This document shows positions 9,432 to 18,527 of a stretch of DNA of 64,000 nt, one piece after another. Made by a program: the position numbers and the translations under genes. Every line of letters begins with the position of its first letter. Position 1 is the first letter of the stretch. Source of the DNA: Gelidibacter sediminis (GTDB lineage Bacteria > Bacteroidota > Bacteroidia > Flavobacteriales > Flavobacteriaceae); contig NZ_SOBW01000009.1 in the NCBI RefSeq assembly GCF_004364975.1, forward strand, positions 124,001 through 188,000, read 5' to 3'. The notes beneath the pieces are model-generated. The model was not told the origin of the DNA and did not search any database. It was given only the letters and a program-made list of their open reading frames with translations.

Positions 9432-9782
9432 CTAAGAGTGTTGTTCTAAGGCTTCCCAAAATTCGTAAGCTTTACGCAAATGTGGTACTACAATGGTACC
9501 ACCAACTAACGTAGCAATTCCTAATGCTTCATTGATTTCAGCTTTGGTGAGGCCGTGCTTGTAGCTAGTTTCTAAATGGTATTTGATACAATCATCACAG
9601 CGCAGGACAGCCGAAGCTACCAAGCCTAAGAGTTCTTTGGTTTTTACATCTAGAGCACCTTCTGCGTAGGCATTAGTATCTAAATTAAAAATACGCTTGA
9701 TGATTTTGTTGTTATCATCGGCCAAAATTTTTTCGTTCATTTTGGTGCGATAGGTATTGAATTCATTTACAATGTCAGACAT
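9432..9782 (-). CDS. carboxymuconolactone decarboxylase / AhpD-like protein
   Basis: A 116-residue all-alpha protein of the CMD/AhpD superfamily. The redox motif C62-DD-C65-IKY-H69 matches the AhpD-type CxxC-x3-H active site, so a peroxidase or disulfide-reductase role is more likely than a decarboxylase. I start it at 9782 because the coding sequence MSDIVNEF begins in the tail of tatC with an 8-base overlap; an in-frame ATG at 9818 would overlap by 44 bases. It is sandwiched between tatC and lptB. Confidence 0.87.
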   Translation of the reverse strand: MSDIVNEFNTYRTKMNEKILADDNNKIIKRIFNLDTNAYAEGALDVKTKELLGLVASAVLRCDDCIKYHLETSYKHGLTKAEINEALGIATLVGGTIVVPHLRKAYEFWEALEQHS

Positions 9783-10599
9783 GTTTCTTGGCTTTACGTT
9801 TTTGATTTCTGACCACAATGGCCGAGATATAAATACTAACTTGATATAAGATCAGGATTGGGATTGCGACGATTACCTGACTGGCGACGTCTGGTGGAGT
9901 GATTACCGCAGAAATAATCAGCACGCCTACAAGAGCAAATTTTCTATATTTTCTAAGAACTTGAGGGGTTACTAAGCCTACTTTGGTTAGGAAATAGATA
10001 ATGATTGGCAACTCAAATACCAATCCTGCAGCAATGGAAGACGAACGTACCAGACTAATATAAGAACTGATATCAAATTGATTGGTAATCTCACTACTTA
10101 CGGAATACGTTCCTAGAAAATTTATAGATAATGGCGTGATTACGTAATACCCAAAAAGTACTCCTAAAAAGAATAATAATGAAGATATGATGATAAAACC
10201 ACGCGAGCTCTGACGCTCATTGTCCAATAAACCTGGGCTAATAAAGCGCCACAACTGGTAAATAATGTACGGGAAGGCAATCACAAATCCCGCATAAATA
10301 GACGTCCAAATATCGGCAGAAAATTGCCCACTCATGGTTCTACTCTGAATGGTAAAAGGAAAGGATTCTGCACAGAATGTAGAATCCATATTGAAAAACG
10401 TGGATAATTTACAAAGGTACTTATAGGTTGGGAAATCCATGCTTTTCGGACCAAAAATGATCACATCAAAAATCCATCTTGAAAATATGAATGCTACCCC
10501 TCCAGCAATAACAATGCTCAAGGTGATGCGGATTAAATGCCAGCGTAAATCTTCGAGATGGTCTAAAAATGACATCTCATTAATGTTTCTTTTTGCCAT
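9775..10599 (-). CDS. tatC: Sec-independent protein translocase subunit TatC
   Basis: Polytopic membrane receptor for twin-arginine signal peptides. The 274 residues begin with the typical EMSFLDHLEDLRWHLIR (the family F-x-HL-x-EL-R motif) and contain six hydrophobic helices, with F-x3-PGL (ISPGLLDNER) in the first periplasmic-helix region. Its ATG overlaps the kdsD stop by one base (TAATG), a sign of translational coupling. TatA/B subunits are not in this window. Confidence 0.95.
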   Translation of the reverse strand: MAKRNINEMSFLDHLEDLRWHLIRITLSIVIAGGVAFIFSRWIFDVIIFGPKSMDFPTYKYLCKLSTFFNMDSTFCAESFPFTIQSRTMSGQFSADIWTSIYAGFVIAFPYIIYQLWRFISPGLLDNERQSSRGFIIISSLLFFLGVLFGYYVITPLSINFLGTYSVSSEITNQFDISSYISLVRSSSIAAGLVFELPIIIYFLTKVGLVTPQVLRKYRKFALVGVLIISAVITPPDVASQVIVAIPILILYQVSIYISAIVVRNQKRKAKKHV

Positions 10600-11537
10600 T
10601 ATATAATGCCTTCTTTAATGAGGTCATGAATGTGCACTACACCAGCATACTTCCCATCGTGTTCTACTAATAGTTGCGAAATTCCATTGCTTTCCATAAC
10701 ATCCTTAGCATCTACAGCCATGGCATTGTCATCTATGCGTTTTGGATTGGTACTCATAATGTCTTTTGCGGTCAGGTGAATAAAGGCATCACTTTTGGTG
10801 AGCATCCGCCTTAAATCGCCATCTGTTATAATTCCGATAATTTTCCCATCTTCCACAACTGCGGTTACCCCCAGCATCTTTTCAGAAATTTCAACTATAA
10901 CTTGCTTGACATTTGTATCTGCTTCCACCTGCGGTTTTTGGTTCATAGAGGATAAATCGCTTACCCTCATATACAAACGCTTTCCAAGGGCACCTCCAGG
11001 ATGGTATTTGGCAAAATCTGTACTGGAAAAGCCTCTGAGTTCCAAGAGGCAAACCGCCAATGCATCGCCAATAACCAATTGGGCAGTAGTACTTGTAGTG
11101 GGCGCCAGATTGTTGGGGCAAGCTTCCTGCTCTACATATGCATTTAACACATAGTCAGCCTGTTGTCCTAAAAAGGAAGAAATATTACCTGTAATGGCAA
11201 TCATTTTATTTTTTGCATTCTTTATCAATGGCACTAAAACCTTAATTTCAGGAGTGTTCCCACTTTTTGAAATACAAATGACCACATCATCCTGCAGGAT
11301 GAGTCCTAAATCGCCATGAATAGCATCTGCAGCATGCATAAAAACGGCTGGTGTGCCTGTTGAATTTAGTGTGGCTACAATTTTATTGGCAATAATGGCG
11401 CTCTTTCCAATACCTGTAATAATAACCCTTCCCTTCGATTTGTAAATGAGCTCTACAGCGTTGGCAAAATCATCATTCAATAAATTGGCAAGATTGGAAA
11501 TTGCTGTGCTCTCTAAGTTGATGGTTTTTTTTGCCAT
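10599..11537 (-). CDS. kdsD: D-arabinose-5-phosphate isomerase (KdsD/KpsF family)
   Basis: Interconverts ribulose-5-phosphate and arabinose-5-phosphate, the first step of Kdo synthesis for lipopolysaccharide. It has an N-terminal SIS domain (residues about 30-170, with GKS and GIGKSAIIA, then SKSGNTPEI sugar-phosphate loop) and two C-terminal CBS domains (about 200-312, with GIITDGDLRR). I use the ATG at 11537 (MAKKTINLES), giving 312 residues; an ATG nine codons upstream is also possible. It is the first gene of a minus-strand operon that ends in lptB, so Kdo synthesis and LPS export are co-encoded. Confidence 0.93.
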   Translation of the reverse strand: MAKKTINLESTAISNLANLLNDDFANAVELIYKSKGRVIITGIGKSAIIANKIVATLNSTGTPAVFMHAADAIHGDLGLILQDDVVICISKSGNTPEIKVLVPLIKNAKNKMIAITGNISSFLGQQADYVLNAYVEQEACPNNLAPTTSTTAQLVIGDALAVCLLELRGFSSTDFAKYHPGGALGKRLYMRVSDLSSMNQKPQVEADTNVKQVIVEISEKMLGVTAVVEDGKIIGIITDGDLRRMLTKSDAFIHLTAKDIMSTNPKRIDDNAMAVDAKDVMESNGISQLLVEHDGKYAGVVHIHDLIKEGII

Positions 11538-11582
11538 ACTTAGAATAGAATTTTTAATATTCAAAATTTATTGATTTTTCGG

Positions 11583-11613
11583 TTTGATGCATATAAAGAA
11601 TATTGTATCTTTA
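11583..11613 (+). promoter_or_regulatory. predicted Bacteroidota promoter for recQ
   Basis: TTTG at 11583-11586, 19-base spacer, then TATCTTTA at 11606-11613, one base off the TAnnTTTG -7 element of Bacteroidota sigma factors. The recQ ATG is 39 bases further on. Confidence 0.6.
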
Positions 11614-11651
11614 ATCCTATGCAAATGTATATAAAATACTAATAGGGATTA

Positions 11652-13853
11652 ATGAACAAAGAAGAAATTGACTTACATGCATCACTAAAAAAATACTTTG
11701 GATTTTCGAAATTTAAAGGTCTTCAGGAGGGTGTTATTAAAAGCTTAGTTGCTGGAAATAATACTTTCGTAATCATGCCAACCGGTGGTGGCAAGTCATT
11801 ATGTTACCAATTACCTGCTTTAATAAAAGAAGGTACCGCAATTATTGTTTCACCGCTAATTGCCCTAATGAAGAATCAGGTAGATGCCATTAGAGCGGTC
11901 TCCCAACATGACGGTGTTGCCCATGTGTTAAACTCCTCGTTAAATAAAACTGAAATAAAACAGGTTAAGGAAGATATTTCCAATGGCATTACAAAACTGT
12001 TATATGTTGCGCCAGAGTCCTTAACAAAGGAAGAAAATGTGCAATTCTTAAGATCTGTAACCGTCTCTTTTATGGCGGTAGATGAAGCACATTGTATCAG
12101 TGAATGGGGGCACGATTTTAGACCTGAATACCGAAATCTCAGACATATCATTAAACGCATTGGTGATAATATTCCCATTATAGGGTTGACCGCTACAGCA
12201 ACTCCTAAAGTGCAGGAAGATATTTTAAAAAGTTTAGACATCACAGATGCCAATACTTTTAAGGCGTCGTTTAATAGACCAAACCTCTATTATGAGGTGC
12301 GACCAAAGACTAAAAATGTCGATTCTGACATTATACGTTTCGTTAAACAGAATGAGGGTAAGTCAGGCATTATCTATTGCTTGAGTCGTAAACGCGTGGA
12401 AGAGCTAGCACAGGTACTGCAAGTAAACGGTATTAAAGCGGTTCCTTATCATGCAGGATTGGACGCTAAAACCCGTGTAAAACATCAAGACATGTTTTTG
12501 ATGGAAGATGTAGATGTGGTGGTGGCCACCATTGCTTTTGGGATGGGAATAGACAAACCAGATGTGCGCTTCGTAATTCACCATGATATTCCAAAAAGTA
12601 TTGAAAGTTATTATCAAGAAACTGGGCGTGCGGGACGTGATGGTGGCGAAGGTCATTGTTTGGCGTTTTATGCCTACAAGGATATAGAAAAATTGGAGAA
12701 ATTCATGTCTGGTAAGCCTGTAGCGGAACAGGAGATAGGGCATGCCTTATTGCAGGAAGTAGTTGCTTTTGCAGAAAGTTCTATGTCTAGACGTAAATTT
12801 ATCCTTCATTATTTTGGCGAAGAATTTGATACGGAAACTGGTGAGGGAGGTGATATGGATGACAATGTACGGTTTCCTAAAAAGTTACACGAGGCGCAGG
12901 ACGATGTGGTGGTACTGTTGCAAACCGTATCCCAAACCAATGATAAGTATAAGTCTAAAGACTTGGTCCATGTTATTACAGGAAAATCAAATGCCTTGAT
13001 TGCGTCGCACAAAACAGATACCTTACCATTTTTCGGGATTGGTCAAGACAAAGATAAGCGCTATTGGATGGCACTTATTCGTCAGGTTTTAGTGGATGGA
13101 TTGCTTAAAAAAGATATTGAAACCTATGGTGTACTCCGGTTGACTGAAGCGGGAAAAGAATTCCTGAAAAAGCCAAAATCTTTTATGATGTCTGAAGATC
13201 ATGTGTTTGACATTGCCACTGATGACAGTATCATTACGGCAGCCAAAGGTGAGGGTGGTGTAGCCGATGAACGTTTAATGGCCATGTTAAAAGACCTCAG
13301 AAAACGTAATGCCAAGAAATTGGGGGTGCCGCCTTTTGTAATTTTTCAAGATCCTTCACTTGAGGATATGGCGCTGAAATATCCTGTGACATTGGAAGAA
13401 TTGAGTAATGTACATGGCGTTGGTGATGGTAAGGCGAAAAAATATGGACCAGACTTTTTAAACTTGATAGCACAATATGTTGAAGATAATGATATTGTAA
13501 GACCTGATGATTTAGTTGTTAAGAGTACCGGTACCAATTCGGCTTTAAAGCTTTATATCATTCAGAATATCGATCGGAAATTGCCTTTAGATGATATTGC
13601 ATCTGCAAAGGGAATGTCTATGAAAGACTTTATTAAGGAATTGGAAGCCATTGTCTATTCTGGTACGAAATTGAACATCAATTATTGGATTGATGATATT
13701 CTCGATGATGACCAGCAGGAGGAAATTCACGACTATTTCATGGAATCTGAAACTGATAAAATTGATGTCGCAATTGATGAGTTTGATGGCGATTATGATG
13801 ACGAGGAATTGCGCTTGTATCGCATTAAATTTATAAGCGAAGTCGCAAATTAA
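11652..13853 (+). CDS. recQ: ATP-dependent DNA helicase RecQ
   Basis: 3'-5' DNA helicase for recombination repair. The 733 residues show Walker A PTGGGKS (43-49), DEAH box in VDEAHCISEWGHDFRP, the RecQ-type SAT-like motif LTATATP, motif VI ETGRAGRDG, an RQC-like region (about 375-520) and one HRDC domain (about 540-610). A further C-terminal extension of about 110 residues has helix-rich and acidic character. Oddly, the RQC zinc-finger cysteines are absent: the sequence reads SMSRRKFILHYFGEEFD, then a GEGGDMDDN stretch where CxxC would lie. The enzyme family is certain; the zinc-free RQC appears to be a lineage variant. Confidence 0.95.
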   Translation: MNKEEIDLHASLKKYFGFSKFKGLQEGVIKSLVAGNNTFVIMPTGGGKSLCYQLPALIKEGTAIIVSPLIALMKNQVDAIRAVSQHDGVAHVLNSSLNKTEIKQVKEDISNGITKLLYVAPESLTKEENVQFLRSVTVSFMAVDEAHCISEWGHDFRPEYRNLRHIIKRIGDNIPIIGLTATATPKVQEDILKSLDITDANTFKASFNRPNLYYEVRPKTKNVDSDIIRFVKQNEGKSGIIYCLSRKRVEELAQVLQVNGIKAVPYHAGLDAKTRVKHQDMFLMEDVDVVVATIAFGMGIDKPDVRFVIHHDIPKSIESYYQETGRAGRDGGEGHCLAFYAYKDIEKLEKFMSGKPVAEQEIGHALLQEVVAFAESSMSRRKFILHYFGEEFDTETGEGGDMDDNVRFPKKLHEAQDDVVVLLQTVSQTNDKYKSKDLVHVITGKSNALIASHKTDTLPFFGIGQDKDKRYWMALIRQVLVDGLLKKDIETYGVLRLTEAGKEFLKKPKSFMMSEDHVFDIATDDSIITAAKGEGGVADERLMAMLKDLRKRNAKKLGVPPFVIFQDPSLEDMALKYPVTLEELSNVHGVGDGKAKKYGPDFLNLIAQYVEDNDIVRPDDLVVKSTGTNSALKLYIIQNIDRKLPLDDIASAKGMSMKDFIKELEAIVYSGTKLNINYWIDDILDDDQQEEIHDYFMESETDKIDVAIDEFDGDYDDEELRLYRIKFISEVAN

Positions 13854-13982
13854 TTAGGAGTTATAAAGGTCTTCCGCAATTATGACGTGTAAGGGTGTTT
13901 TTCAATATTGAAAGCTTTAATTTCTATTAATCGTACTTGTCTCTAATGGTAGATCATCCTATACATTTTCTGAATTAAAATA

Positions 13983-14501
13983 TTAATGATCCTTAGCGGG
14001 TTCATCAATATCATTGGCGTCTTCTAACAATCCAGCTGTAGAAAGGCCTTCGTCATAACCTCCTTCAATAATAGAAAAGGTTAGATGGTTTTTTTTGGCG
14101 CTGAATTCAATGCTTTGAACACTCTCCCTTGAAATTTTAGAAATAGCGTCTTTATCAATTTCAAAATCAATTCTGGTAAGGCGACGATCAGATCCAATAG
14201 TCGCTTCAGATTCCAGTTCTTCCATGTCAGATTTTAACTCTAATTTGTAGTCGGAACCATTTATTATCAATGTCGCACCTTTAAAAGTTTTTAGTTGCAA
14301 TGTGCCAATAATGATGGTTTTAAAATAGTGATACCCCGCTAACTCACTCAGTCCGGCGTACATTACATTAGTATCAGAAATTGCAAATGGCACCCCTTCT
14401 ACATCTTTAATAATGTCATCAACGTAGGATGCTGCCACGGAATCATTTGTTGTTTTGGAGTTGCTAAAAGCAGATCGAAGCTTATTAATGGAAAATTTCA
14501 T
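13983..14501 (-). CDS. hypothetical protein, conserved-looking
   Basis: A 172-residue soluble protein without a signal peptide or membrane segment. It has a basic N-terminus, then alternating short beta-strand-like stretches (YHYFKTIIIGTLQLKTFKGATLII; YKLELKSDMEELE) and an acidic C-terminus. I do not recognise the family. I start it at the ATG at 14501 (MKFSINKLRSAF); an ATG 17 codons upstream adds a stretch without good coding character. It is monocistronic, between recQ and lplA, convergent with recQ. Confidence 0.6.
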   Translation of the reverse strand: MKFSINKLRSAFSNSKTTNDSVAASYVDDIIKDVEGVPFAISDTNVMYAGLSELAGYHYFKTIIIGTLQLKTFKGATLIINGSDYKLELKSDMEELESEATIGSDRRLTRIDFEIDKDAISKISRESVQSIEFSAKKNHLTFSIIEGGYDEGLSTAGLLEDANDIDEPAKDH

Positions 14502-14703
14502 GGATTTATGTTCAATTTTGGTAAAACTAAACTTATAAATCTGAAAAACCAAAGATCGGTTTTTTTATAATTATAAGAAAGCGCTATAGAGAACGAGAGT
14601 TTAAACTACAAAATTTCAAGGCTCTACTAGCAGTAATTACTACTTGTAAATGGGCTGTTTTCGTGCCGCAATTATTTATATTTGTTTAAAACTCGAAAGC
14701 CTT

Positions 14704-15705
14704 ATGATTTTTATTGAAAACGATGGCCATACCAATCCGAAGTTAAATTTAGCCTTAGAAGAATATGTATTGAGGCATTTTAGCGCTGATCAGGATTATT
14801 TACTGTTCTACGTCAATGAACCATCCATTATTATTGGTCGTAATCAAAACACTCTAGAAGAGATTAATTACAGCTATGTGGAAGAAAATGACATTCATAT
14901 TGTTAGACGTATTTCTGGAGGTGGTGCGGTATACCACGATTATGGCAATTTAAATTTCAGTTTTATCACCAATCATGATGCAAAAAGCTTGAGTAACTTT
15001 AAGAAATTTACGGCGCCCGTTATCAAGGTGCTCAATAGCTTGGGGCTTAATGCCGAATTGAAGGGTAGAAATGACATTGAAGTGGACGATAGAAAAATAT
15101 CAGGTACTGCTCAATTTTCTACGGGCAAGCGCATGGTGAGTCATGGTACTTTATTGTTGGATACTGATTTAAATGAAGTTGCTAAAGCATTGAATGTTAA
15201 AATGAGTAAGATTCAATCTAAAGGTCATAAATCAGTGAGAAGCCGTGTCGCCAATATTTCCGAATTTTTGAAAACGCCCTTAACCATTGAGGCGTTTCGT
15301 CAGTTGGTTTTGGAAGGCTTATATGATGAAAGCGAACCCTTTCAAACCTATCAACTGACTTTAGAAGAGTGGAGCGCCGTTCACCAATTAAAGGCAGAAA
15401 AATATGACACTTGGGATTGGAACTATGGGCGTTCTCCAAAATTTAACATCCGTAGGAGCAAACGGTTTCAGATAGGTGAAATTGATCTCAGAATTTTTGT
15501 AGAGAAAGGTTATATTACTGATTTTAGAATTTACGGCGATTTTTTTGGCAAAGAGCCTGTAGCGCATTTAGAACAATTACTCACAGGAGTGCGCTATGAC
15601 TATGTTGATATTACTGCAGCCTTGAAACCTGTTGATTTAAAGGATTATTTTGGAGAGGTCAATAAAGCAGAATTTATTGATTTGGTCTATGGAGAAGATG
15701 CGTAA
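14704..15705 (+). CDS. lplA: lipoate-protein ligase A
   Basis: Activates free lipoate with ATP and attaches it to lipoyl domains of 2-oxoacid dehydrogenases. The 333-residue form from the ATG at 14704 starts with MIFIENDGHTNPKLNLALEE, as is usual for LplA. The lipoate-binding RRISGGGAVYHD motif, the NDIEVDDRKISGTAQ segment with the adenylate-binding lysine, and a C-terminal accessory domain are all visible. An in-frame ATG at 14650 would add 18 hydrophobic residues not expected in this cytosolic enzyme. Confidence 0.93.
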   Translation: MIFIENDGHTNPKLNLALEEYVLRHFSADQDYLLFYVNEPSIIIGRNQNTLEEINYSYVEENDIHIVRRISGGGAVYHDYGNLNFSFITNHDAKSLSNFKKFTAPVIKVLNSLGLNAELKGRNDIEVDDRKISGTAQFSTGKRMVSHGTLLLDTDLNEVAKALNVKMSKIQSKGHKSVRSRVANISEFLKTPLTIEAFRQLVLEGLYDESEPFQTYQLTLEEWSAVHQLKAEKYDTWDWNYGRSPKFNIRRSKRFQIGEIDLRIFVEKGYITDFRIYGDFFGKEPVAHLEQLLTGVRYDYVDITAALKPVDLKDYFGEVNKAEFIDLVYGEDA

Positions 15706-15764
15706 ATAGAGGAATGAATTGAGTTTTATACGAAACAAGGTCTACCCAATCGTATTTAGGACAA

Positions 15765-15800
15765 AAAAAATGTCAGTTTCATTTGAAACTGACATTTTTT
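15765..15800. terminator. bidirectional intrinsic terminator, lplA / azurin
   Basis: A perfect 16-bp stem (AAAAAATGTCAGTTTC pairing with its reverse complement) and an ATTT loop. The A-tract on one side and T-tract on the other make it work in both directions between the two convergent genes. Confidence 0.9.
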
Positions 15801-15836
15801 ATGGCCCATAAAAAGGGCTTTAAAGTATAATTTTAA

Positions 15837-16349
15837 TTATTCAACTATAAACTTACCTTGCATTAAGGCATAGTGGCCAGGGAAAGTACACATAAAGATA
15901 TATGTTCCGGGTTCAGGCGCTTCAAATTCTATAGTTTCGCTCTCGCCGCCACCAAGCATTTTAGTGTGAACAATAAATTTATCAGTCATATCAGCAGGAA
16001 TATAATCGTTGTCCACAGCAGTTGCGGCAGCTTGTCCTACGGTAGCCATATCAGCATCTTTTGTTAATAAGGCCCAGTTATGACCCATAACCGCTTTTTC
16101 CATTTTACCAACATGCTTTAATGTAAGTTTTACAGTTTGTCCGGCCTTAACGCGAATGATGCTCTTATTGAATTTCATCTGGTCATTACCTTCAATTGTT
16201 ACTTCGGCTACTTTGGCGTCAGCAGTTTCAACAGGTGTTGCTTTCTCTTCAATTCGAGTGTCCGCATTCATTTCAGTTTTATTCTCTTTTTTGCTCTCGC
16301 CACAGCTAAACGATACGGCGGCTAAGAATACTAAAATTAATTTTTTCAT
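15837..16349 (-). CDS. azurin-type copper lipoprotein
   Basis: A 170-residue periplasmic blue-copper electron carrier anchored by a lipid. Residues 1-16 are a lipoprotein signal (LAAVSFSC, Cys16), followed by a 35-residue charged linker and the cupredoxin domain. The copper ligands are clear: His90 (GHNW), then Cys154-TFPG-His159-YAL-Met163, the exact azurin C-x4-H-x3-M spacing. The azurin core disulfide cysteines are missing. I use the ATG at 16349 because it opens the lipoprotein signal. The partner may be a cytochrome oxidase or peroxidase, which the sequence does not show. Confidence 0.93.
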   Translation of the reverse strand: MKKLILVFLAAVSFSCGESKKENKTEMNADTRIEEKATPVETADAKVAEVTIEGNDQMKFNKSIIRVKAGQTVKLTLKHVGKMEKAVMGHNWALLTKDADMATVGQAAATAVDNDYIPADMTDKFIVHTKMLGGGESETIEFEAPEPGTYIFMCTFPGHYALMQGKFIVE

Positions 16350-16538
16350 TGGTCTTAAATTTAAGATTATTACTAAGTTAACTACAAAATTAAGGGCAAT
16401 TTTCAGCATTGCAAAATCATTCCTCATAATTCTTTCACATATTTACGACTGGATTGTCCGAATTAAGTAGGTTTTGTGAAATTTTATTCCTCTTTGAGGT
16501 AATTCCCTATTCAAAAATAATTTTTACCAATCAATTTG

Positions 16539-16546
16539 TATCTTTG
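16539..16546 (+). promoter_or_regulatory. -7 element upstream of the PPIase fusion
   Basis: TATCTTTG matches TAnnTTTG and lies 25 bases before the ATG at 16572. No good TTTG was found at the matching -33 distance. Confidence 0.45.
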
Positions 16547-16571
16547 CAACTTCAAATAAAAATAAAATACA

Positions 16572-17504
16572 ATGCAAGACGGCTTATATGCGAAATTCAT
16601 CACCAACAAAGGTGAGATTTTAGTGAATTTAGAATACAAAAGAACTCCAGGTACAGTTGGAAATTTTGTGGCTTTAGCAGAAGGAGATTTAGAAAACTCT
16701 GCAAAACCACAAGGCAAACCTTATTATAATGGTTTGAAGTTTCACCGCGTTATTCCTGATTTTATGATTCAGGGCGGGTGCCCTCTAGGTACAGGTACCG
16801 GAAATCCAGGATATAAATTTGAAGATGAGTTTCATCAAGATTTGAGACATGATGCACCAGGTGTATTGTCAATGGCTAATGCAGGGCCTGGAACTAACGG
16901 AAGTCAATTCTTTATTACTCATATTGCAACGCCTTGGTTAGATGATAAACATACGGTATTTGGACATGTTGTTGAAGGACAAGATGTAGTAGATGCTGTA
17001 GCACAAGGAGATGTTATTGAAGCTGTGGAAATTGTAAGACAGGGGGATGAGGCTAAGGCCTTCAATGCCATTGAGGCTTTTAGAACTTTTGAAGGTTCAA
17101 GAGAACAACGTTTGGCAGAAGCACGCAAGGCGAATGAAGCTGAACTTGATAAATTAGCAGCTGGTTTTGAGCGTACCGATAGCGGTTTGCGTTACCAAAT
17201 TCTCCAAAAAGGCAATGGTAAGGCAGCTGAGAAAGGCAACATGGTTTCTGTGCATTATAAAGGCCAATTGGCTGACGGCACGGTATTCGATTCGTCATAT
17301 AAACGCAAACAGCCTTTAGATTTTCAAGTTGGTGTTGGTCAGGTTATTGCAGGATGGGATGAAGGCATCTGTTTGTTAAATGTTGGTGATAAGGCTCGAT
17401 TGGTTATTCCTAGCGAACTAGGATACGGTGCTCAAGGCGCGGGCGGCGTCATTCCTCCAAATGCTATTTTAGTCTTTGATGTGGAATTGATGGATGTTAA
17501 ATAA
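16572..17504 (+). CDS. cyclophilin-FKBP fusion peptidyl-prolyl isomerase
   Basis: One 310-residue protein joins two unrelated proline-isomerase folds. Residues 1-160 are a cyclophilin, with active-site [20 protein letters not shown] and [11 protein letters not shown] charged helical linker (about 165-200, rich in E, A and R) follows. Residues 205-310 are an FKBP domain, with [24 protein letters not shown], and the [15 protein letters not shown] loop. There is no signal peptide, so it acts in the cytosol. Both active sites look intact. A strong terminator follows immediately. Such fusions are known in Bacteroidota. Confidence 0.93.
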   Translation: MQDGLYAKFITNKGEILVNLEYKRTPGTVGNFVALAEGDLENSAKPQGKPYYNGLKFHRVIPDFMIQGGCPLGTGTGNPGYKFEDEFHQDLRHDAPGVLSMANAGPGTNGSQFFITHIATPWLDDKHTVFGHVVEGQDVVDAVAQGDVIEAVEIVRQGDEAKAFNAIEAFRTFEGSREQRLAEARKANEAELDKLAAGFERTDSGLRYQILQKGNGKAAEKGNMVSVHYKGQLADGTVFDSSYKRKQPLDFQVGVGQVIAGWDEGICLLNVGDKARLVIPSELGYGAQGAGGVIPPNAILVFDVELMDVK

Positions 17505-17520
17505 CGATCAGTCACGATAA

Positions 17521-17557
17521 AAAAAAAACGCAATGCTTAGGCTTGCGTTTTTTTTTT
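17521..17557 (+). terminator. intrinsic terminator after the PPIase fusion
   Basis: Stem ACGCAA / TTGCGT with a nine-base loop at 17528-17548, an A-tract before it and a run of nine or more T after it. It lies 17 bases after the stop codon. Confidence 0.9.
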
Positions 17558-17570
17558 GTTTAATTTTTTG

Positions 17571-17645
17571 AACAGAGAGAATAACAGAGAGAATAGAACA
17601 GAGAGAATAGAACAGAGAAAAGAGAATAGAGAAAAAAGAATAGAA
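17571..17645. repeat. 14-base (2 x 7) repeat AACAGAGAGAATAG
   Basis: Two full copies and several decayed copies of a 14-base unit that itself consists of two 7-base units (AACAGAG and AGAATAG). The 7-base phase is kept through the degenerate end (AATAGAG, AAAAAAG, AATAGAA). No gene lies in this 335-base gap between the PPIase fusion and the next gene. Confidence 0.75.
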
Positions 17646-17705
17646 TTGTATTTCAGATCAGAATCGTATCAAAATTAATTTTACATAATTACTACAAATT
17701 GAACT

Positions 17706-17835
17706 TCTAACTCTTCAGCCTTCAGTATTCAGTATTCAGTATTCAGTATTCAGTATTCAGTATTCAGTGTTCAGTGTTCAGTCTTCAGTTTTCAATCTTC
17801 ATTCTAACTTCTAACTCCAAACTTCTAACTCCAAA
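17706..17835. repeat. heptamer array TATTCAG, about 12 units, plus decayed tail
   Basis: Six perfect TATTCAG units from 17726 to 17767 are followed by TGTTCAG twice, TCTTCAG, TTTTCAA and TCTTCAT, then a second 14-base repeat (TTCTAACTCCAAAC). The block stops just before the 79-residue gene. It keeps the 7-base period seen at 3564-3638 and 5258-5479. Confidence 0.85.
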
Positions 17836-17839
17836 CCCC

Positions 17840-18079
17840 TCATTCCTCACTATACACCTGGCCTCGATGTGGTTTTAGGGCATCGCGTAAAGGTTTCATT
17901 TGATCTTCAGGTATTATTAGAAAAGCAATGGCATGTACGTCAGTCAACGCTTCAAATCCAATAGGCATATGTTTATAATTTTCAATTTCTGCAAATTCCT
18001 GTAAATGTTTAGCGTGATGTTCTGCTATCTTAAGACCATCAGGACCTTTAAAATCCCATATTAATTTTAGTTTACGCAT
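17840..18079 (-). CDS. small conserved-looking cytosolic protein
   Basis: 79 residues without signal or membrane segment; I do not recognise the family. It has a compact alpha/beta look, with KLIWDFKGPDG, then a His-rich helix (AEHHAKHLQEF), and a strand-turn (AIAFLIIPEDQMKPLRDAL). Its ATG lies inside the end of the SRPBCC gene (8-base overlap), so the two are an operon with coupled translation. The His/Asp-rich character could support a metal or ligand site, but that is a guess. Confidence 0.6.
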   Translation of the reverse strand: MRKLKLIWDFKGPDGLKIAEHHAKHLQEFAEIENYKHMPIGFEALTDVHAIAFLIIPEDQMKPLRDALKPHRGQVYSEE

Positions 18080-18527
18080 GTGCTACTGAAGTTCCGTTTT
18101 CAACAAAGGTCTTAAAATCTTTCATGTATTGCAAAGACTGCTTTTTGAAAGTTTTAGGCATGAGCAGGATCATTAACCGGGTCATAAAGCTGAGTGGAAG
18201 AAATTCGTTGATGCTTATCCACTGTGTATGGTTTTCTGGTGTCGCCTCAAAATAGTTTTCTTGAATATTATCCATGCCCTCAGTGCTGTAAATGGCATGC
18301 CATTCGTGCGGGATGCGTTTATGTGTTATAGTTTCAAGCAGCACCATTTGGCGTTTCCCTAGCTCATAATGCAATTTCATTTTTGCTCCAAACTCCCCTG
18401 GAGTCCCTGAAACGTGTTCCATAGATTGTAGGCCGCGTTGCCAATGTTTCATGTTTTCTGAATTGAGAAACGTTTCAACACATGTGCGCAACGGTACTTT
18501 TATTATAATGTCGCATCTATATTTCAT
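18072..18527 (-). CDS. SRPBCC (START-like) domain protein
   Basis: 151 residues with the polyketide-cyclase/START-like layout: an N-terminal strand with PLRTCVETFLNSENMKHWQ (the common 'xxV-x4-D-x4-W' opening of the fold), an antiparallel sheet in the middle and a long C-terminal helix (PKTFKKQSLQYMKDFKTFVEN). These proteins bind hydrophobic ligands. The start at 18527 (MKYRCD) is chosen because the fold begins right there. It is coupled to the 79-residue gene downstream. The ligand is unknown. Confidence 0.75.
   Translation of the reverse strand: MKYRCDIIIKVPLRTCVETFLNSENMKHWQRGLQSMEHVSGTPGEFGAKMKLHYELGKRQMVLLETITHKRIPHEWHAIYSTEGMDNIQENYFEATPENHTQWISINEFLPLSFMTRLMILLMPKTFKKQSLQYMKDFKTFVENGTSVAHA

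Noticed and set aside
17706-17835. CRISPR array
   Set aside because: The units are 7 bases with no unique spacers and no cas genes lie nearby.
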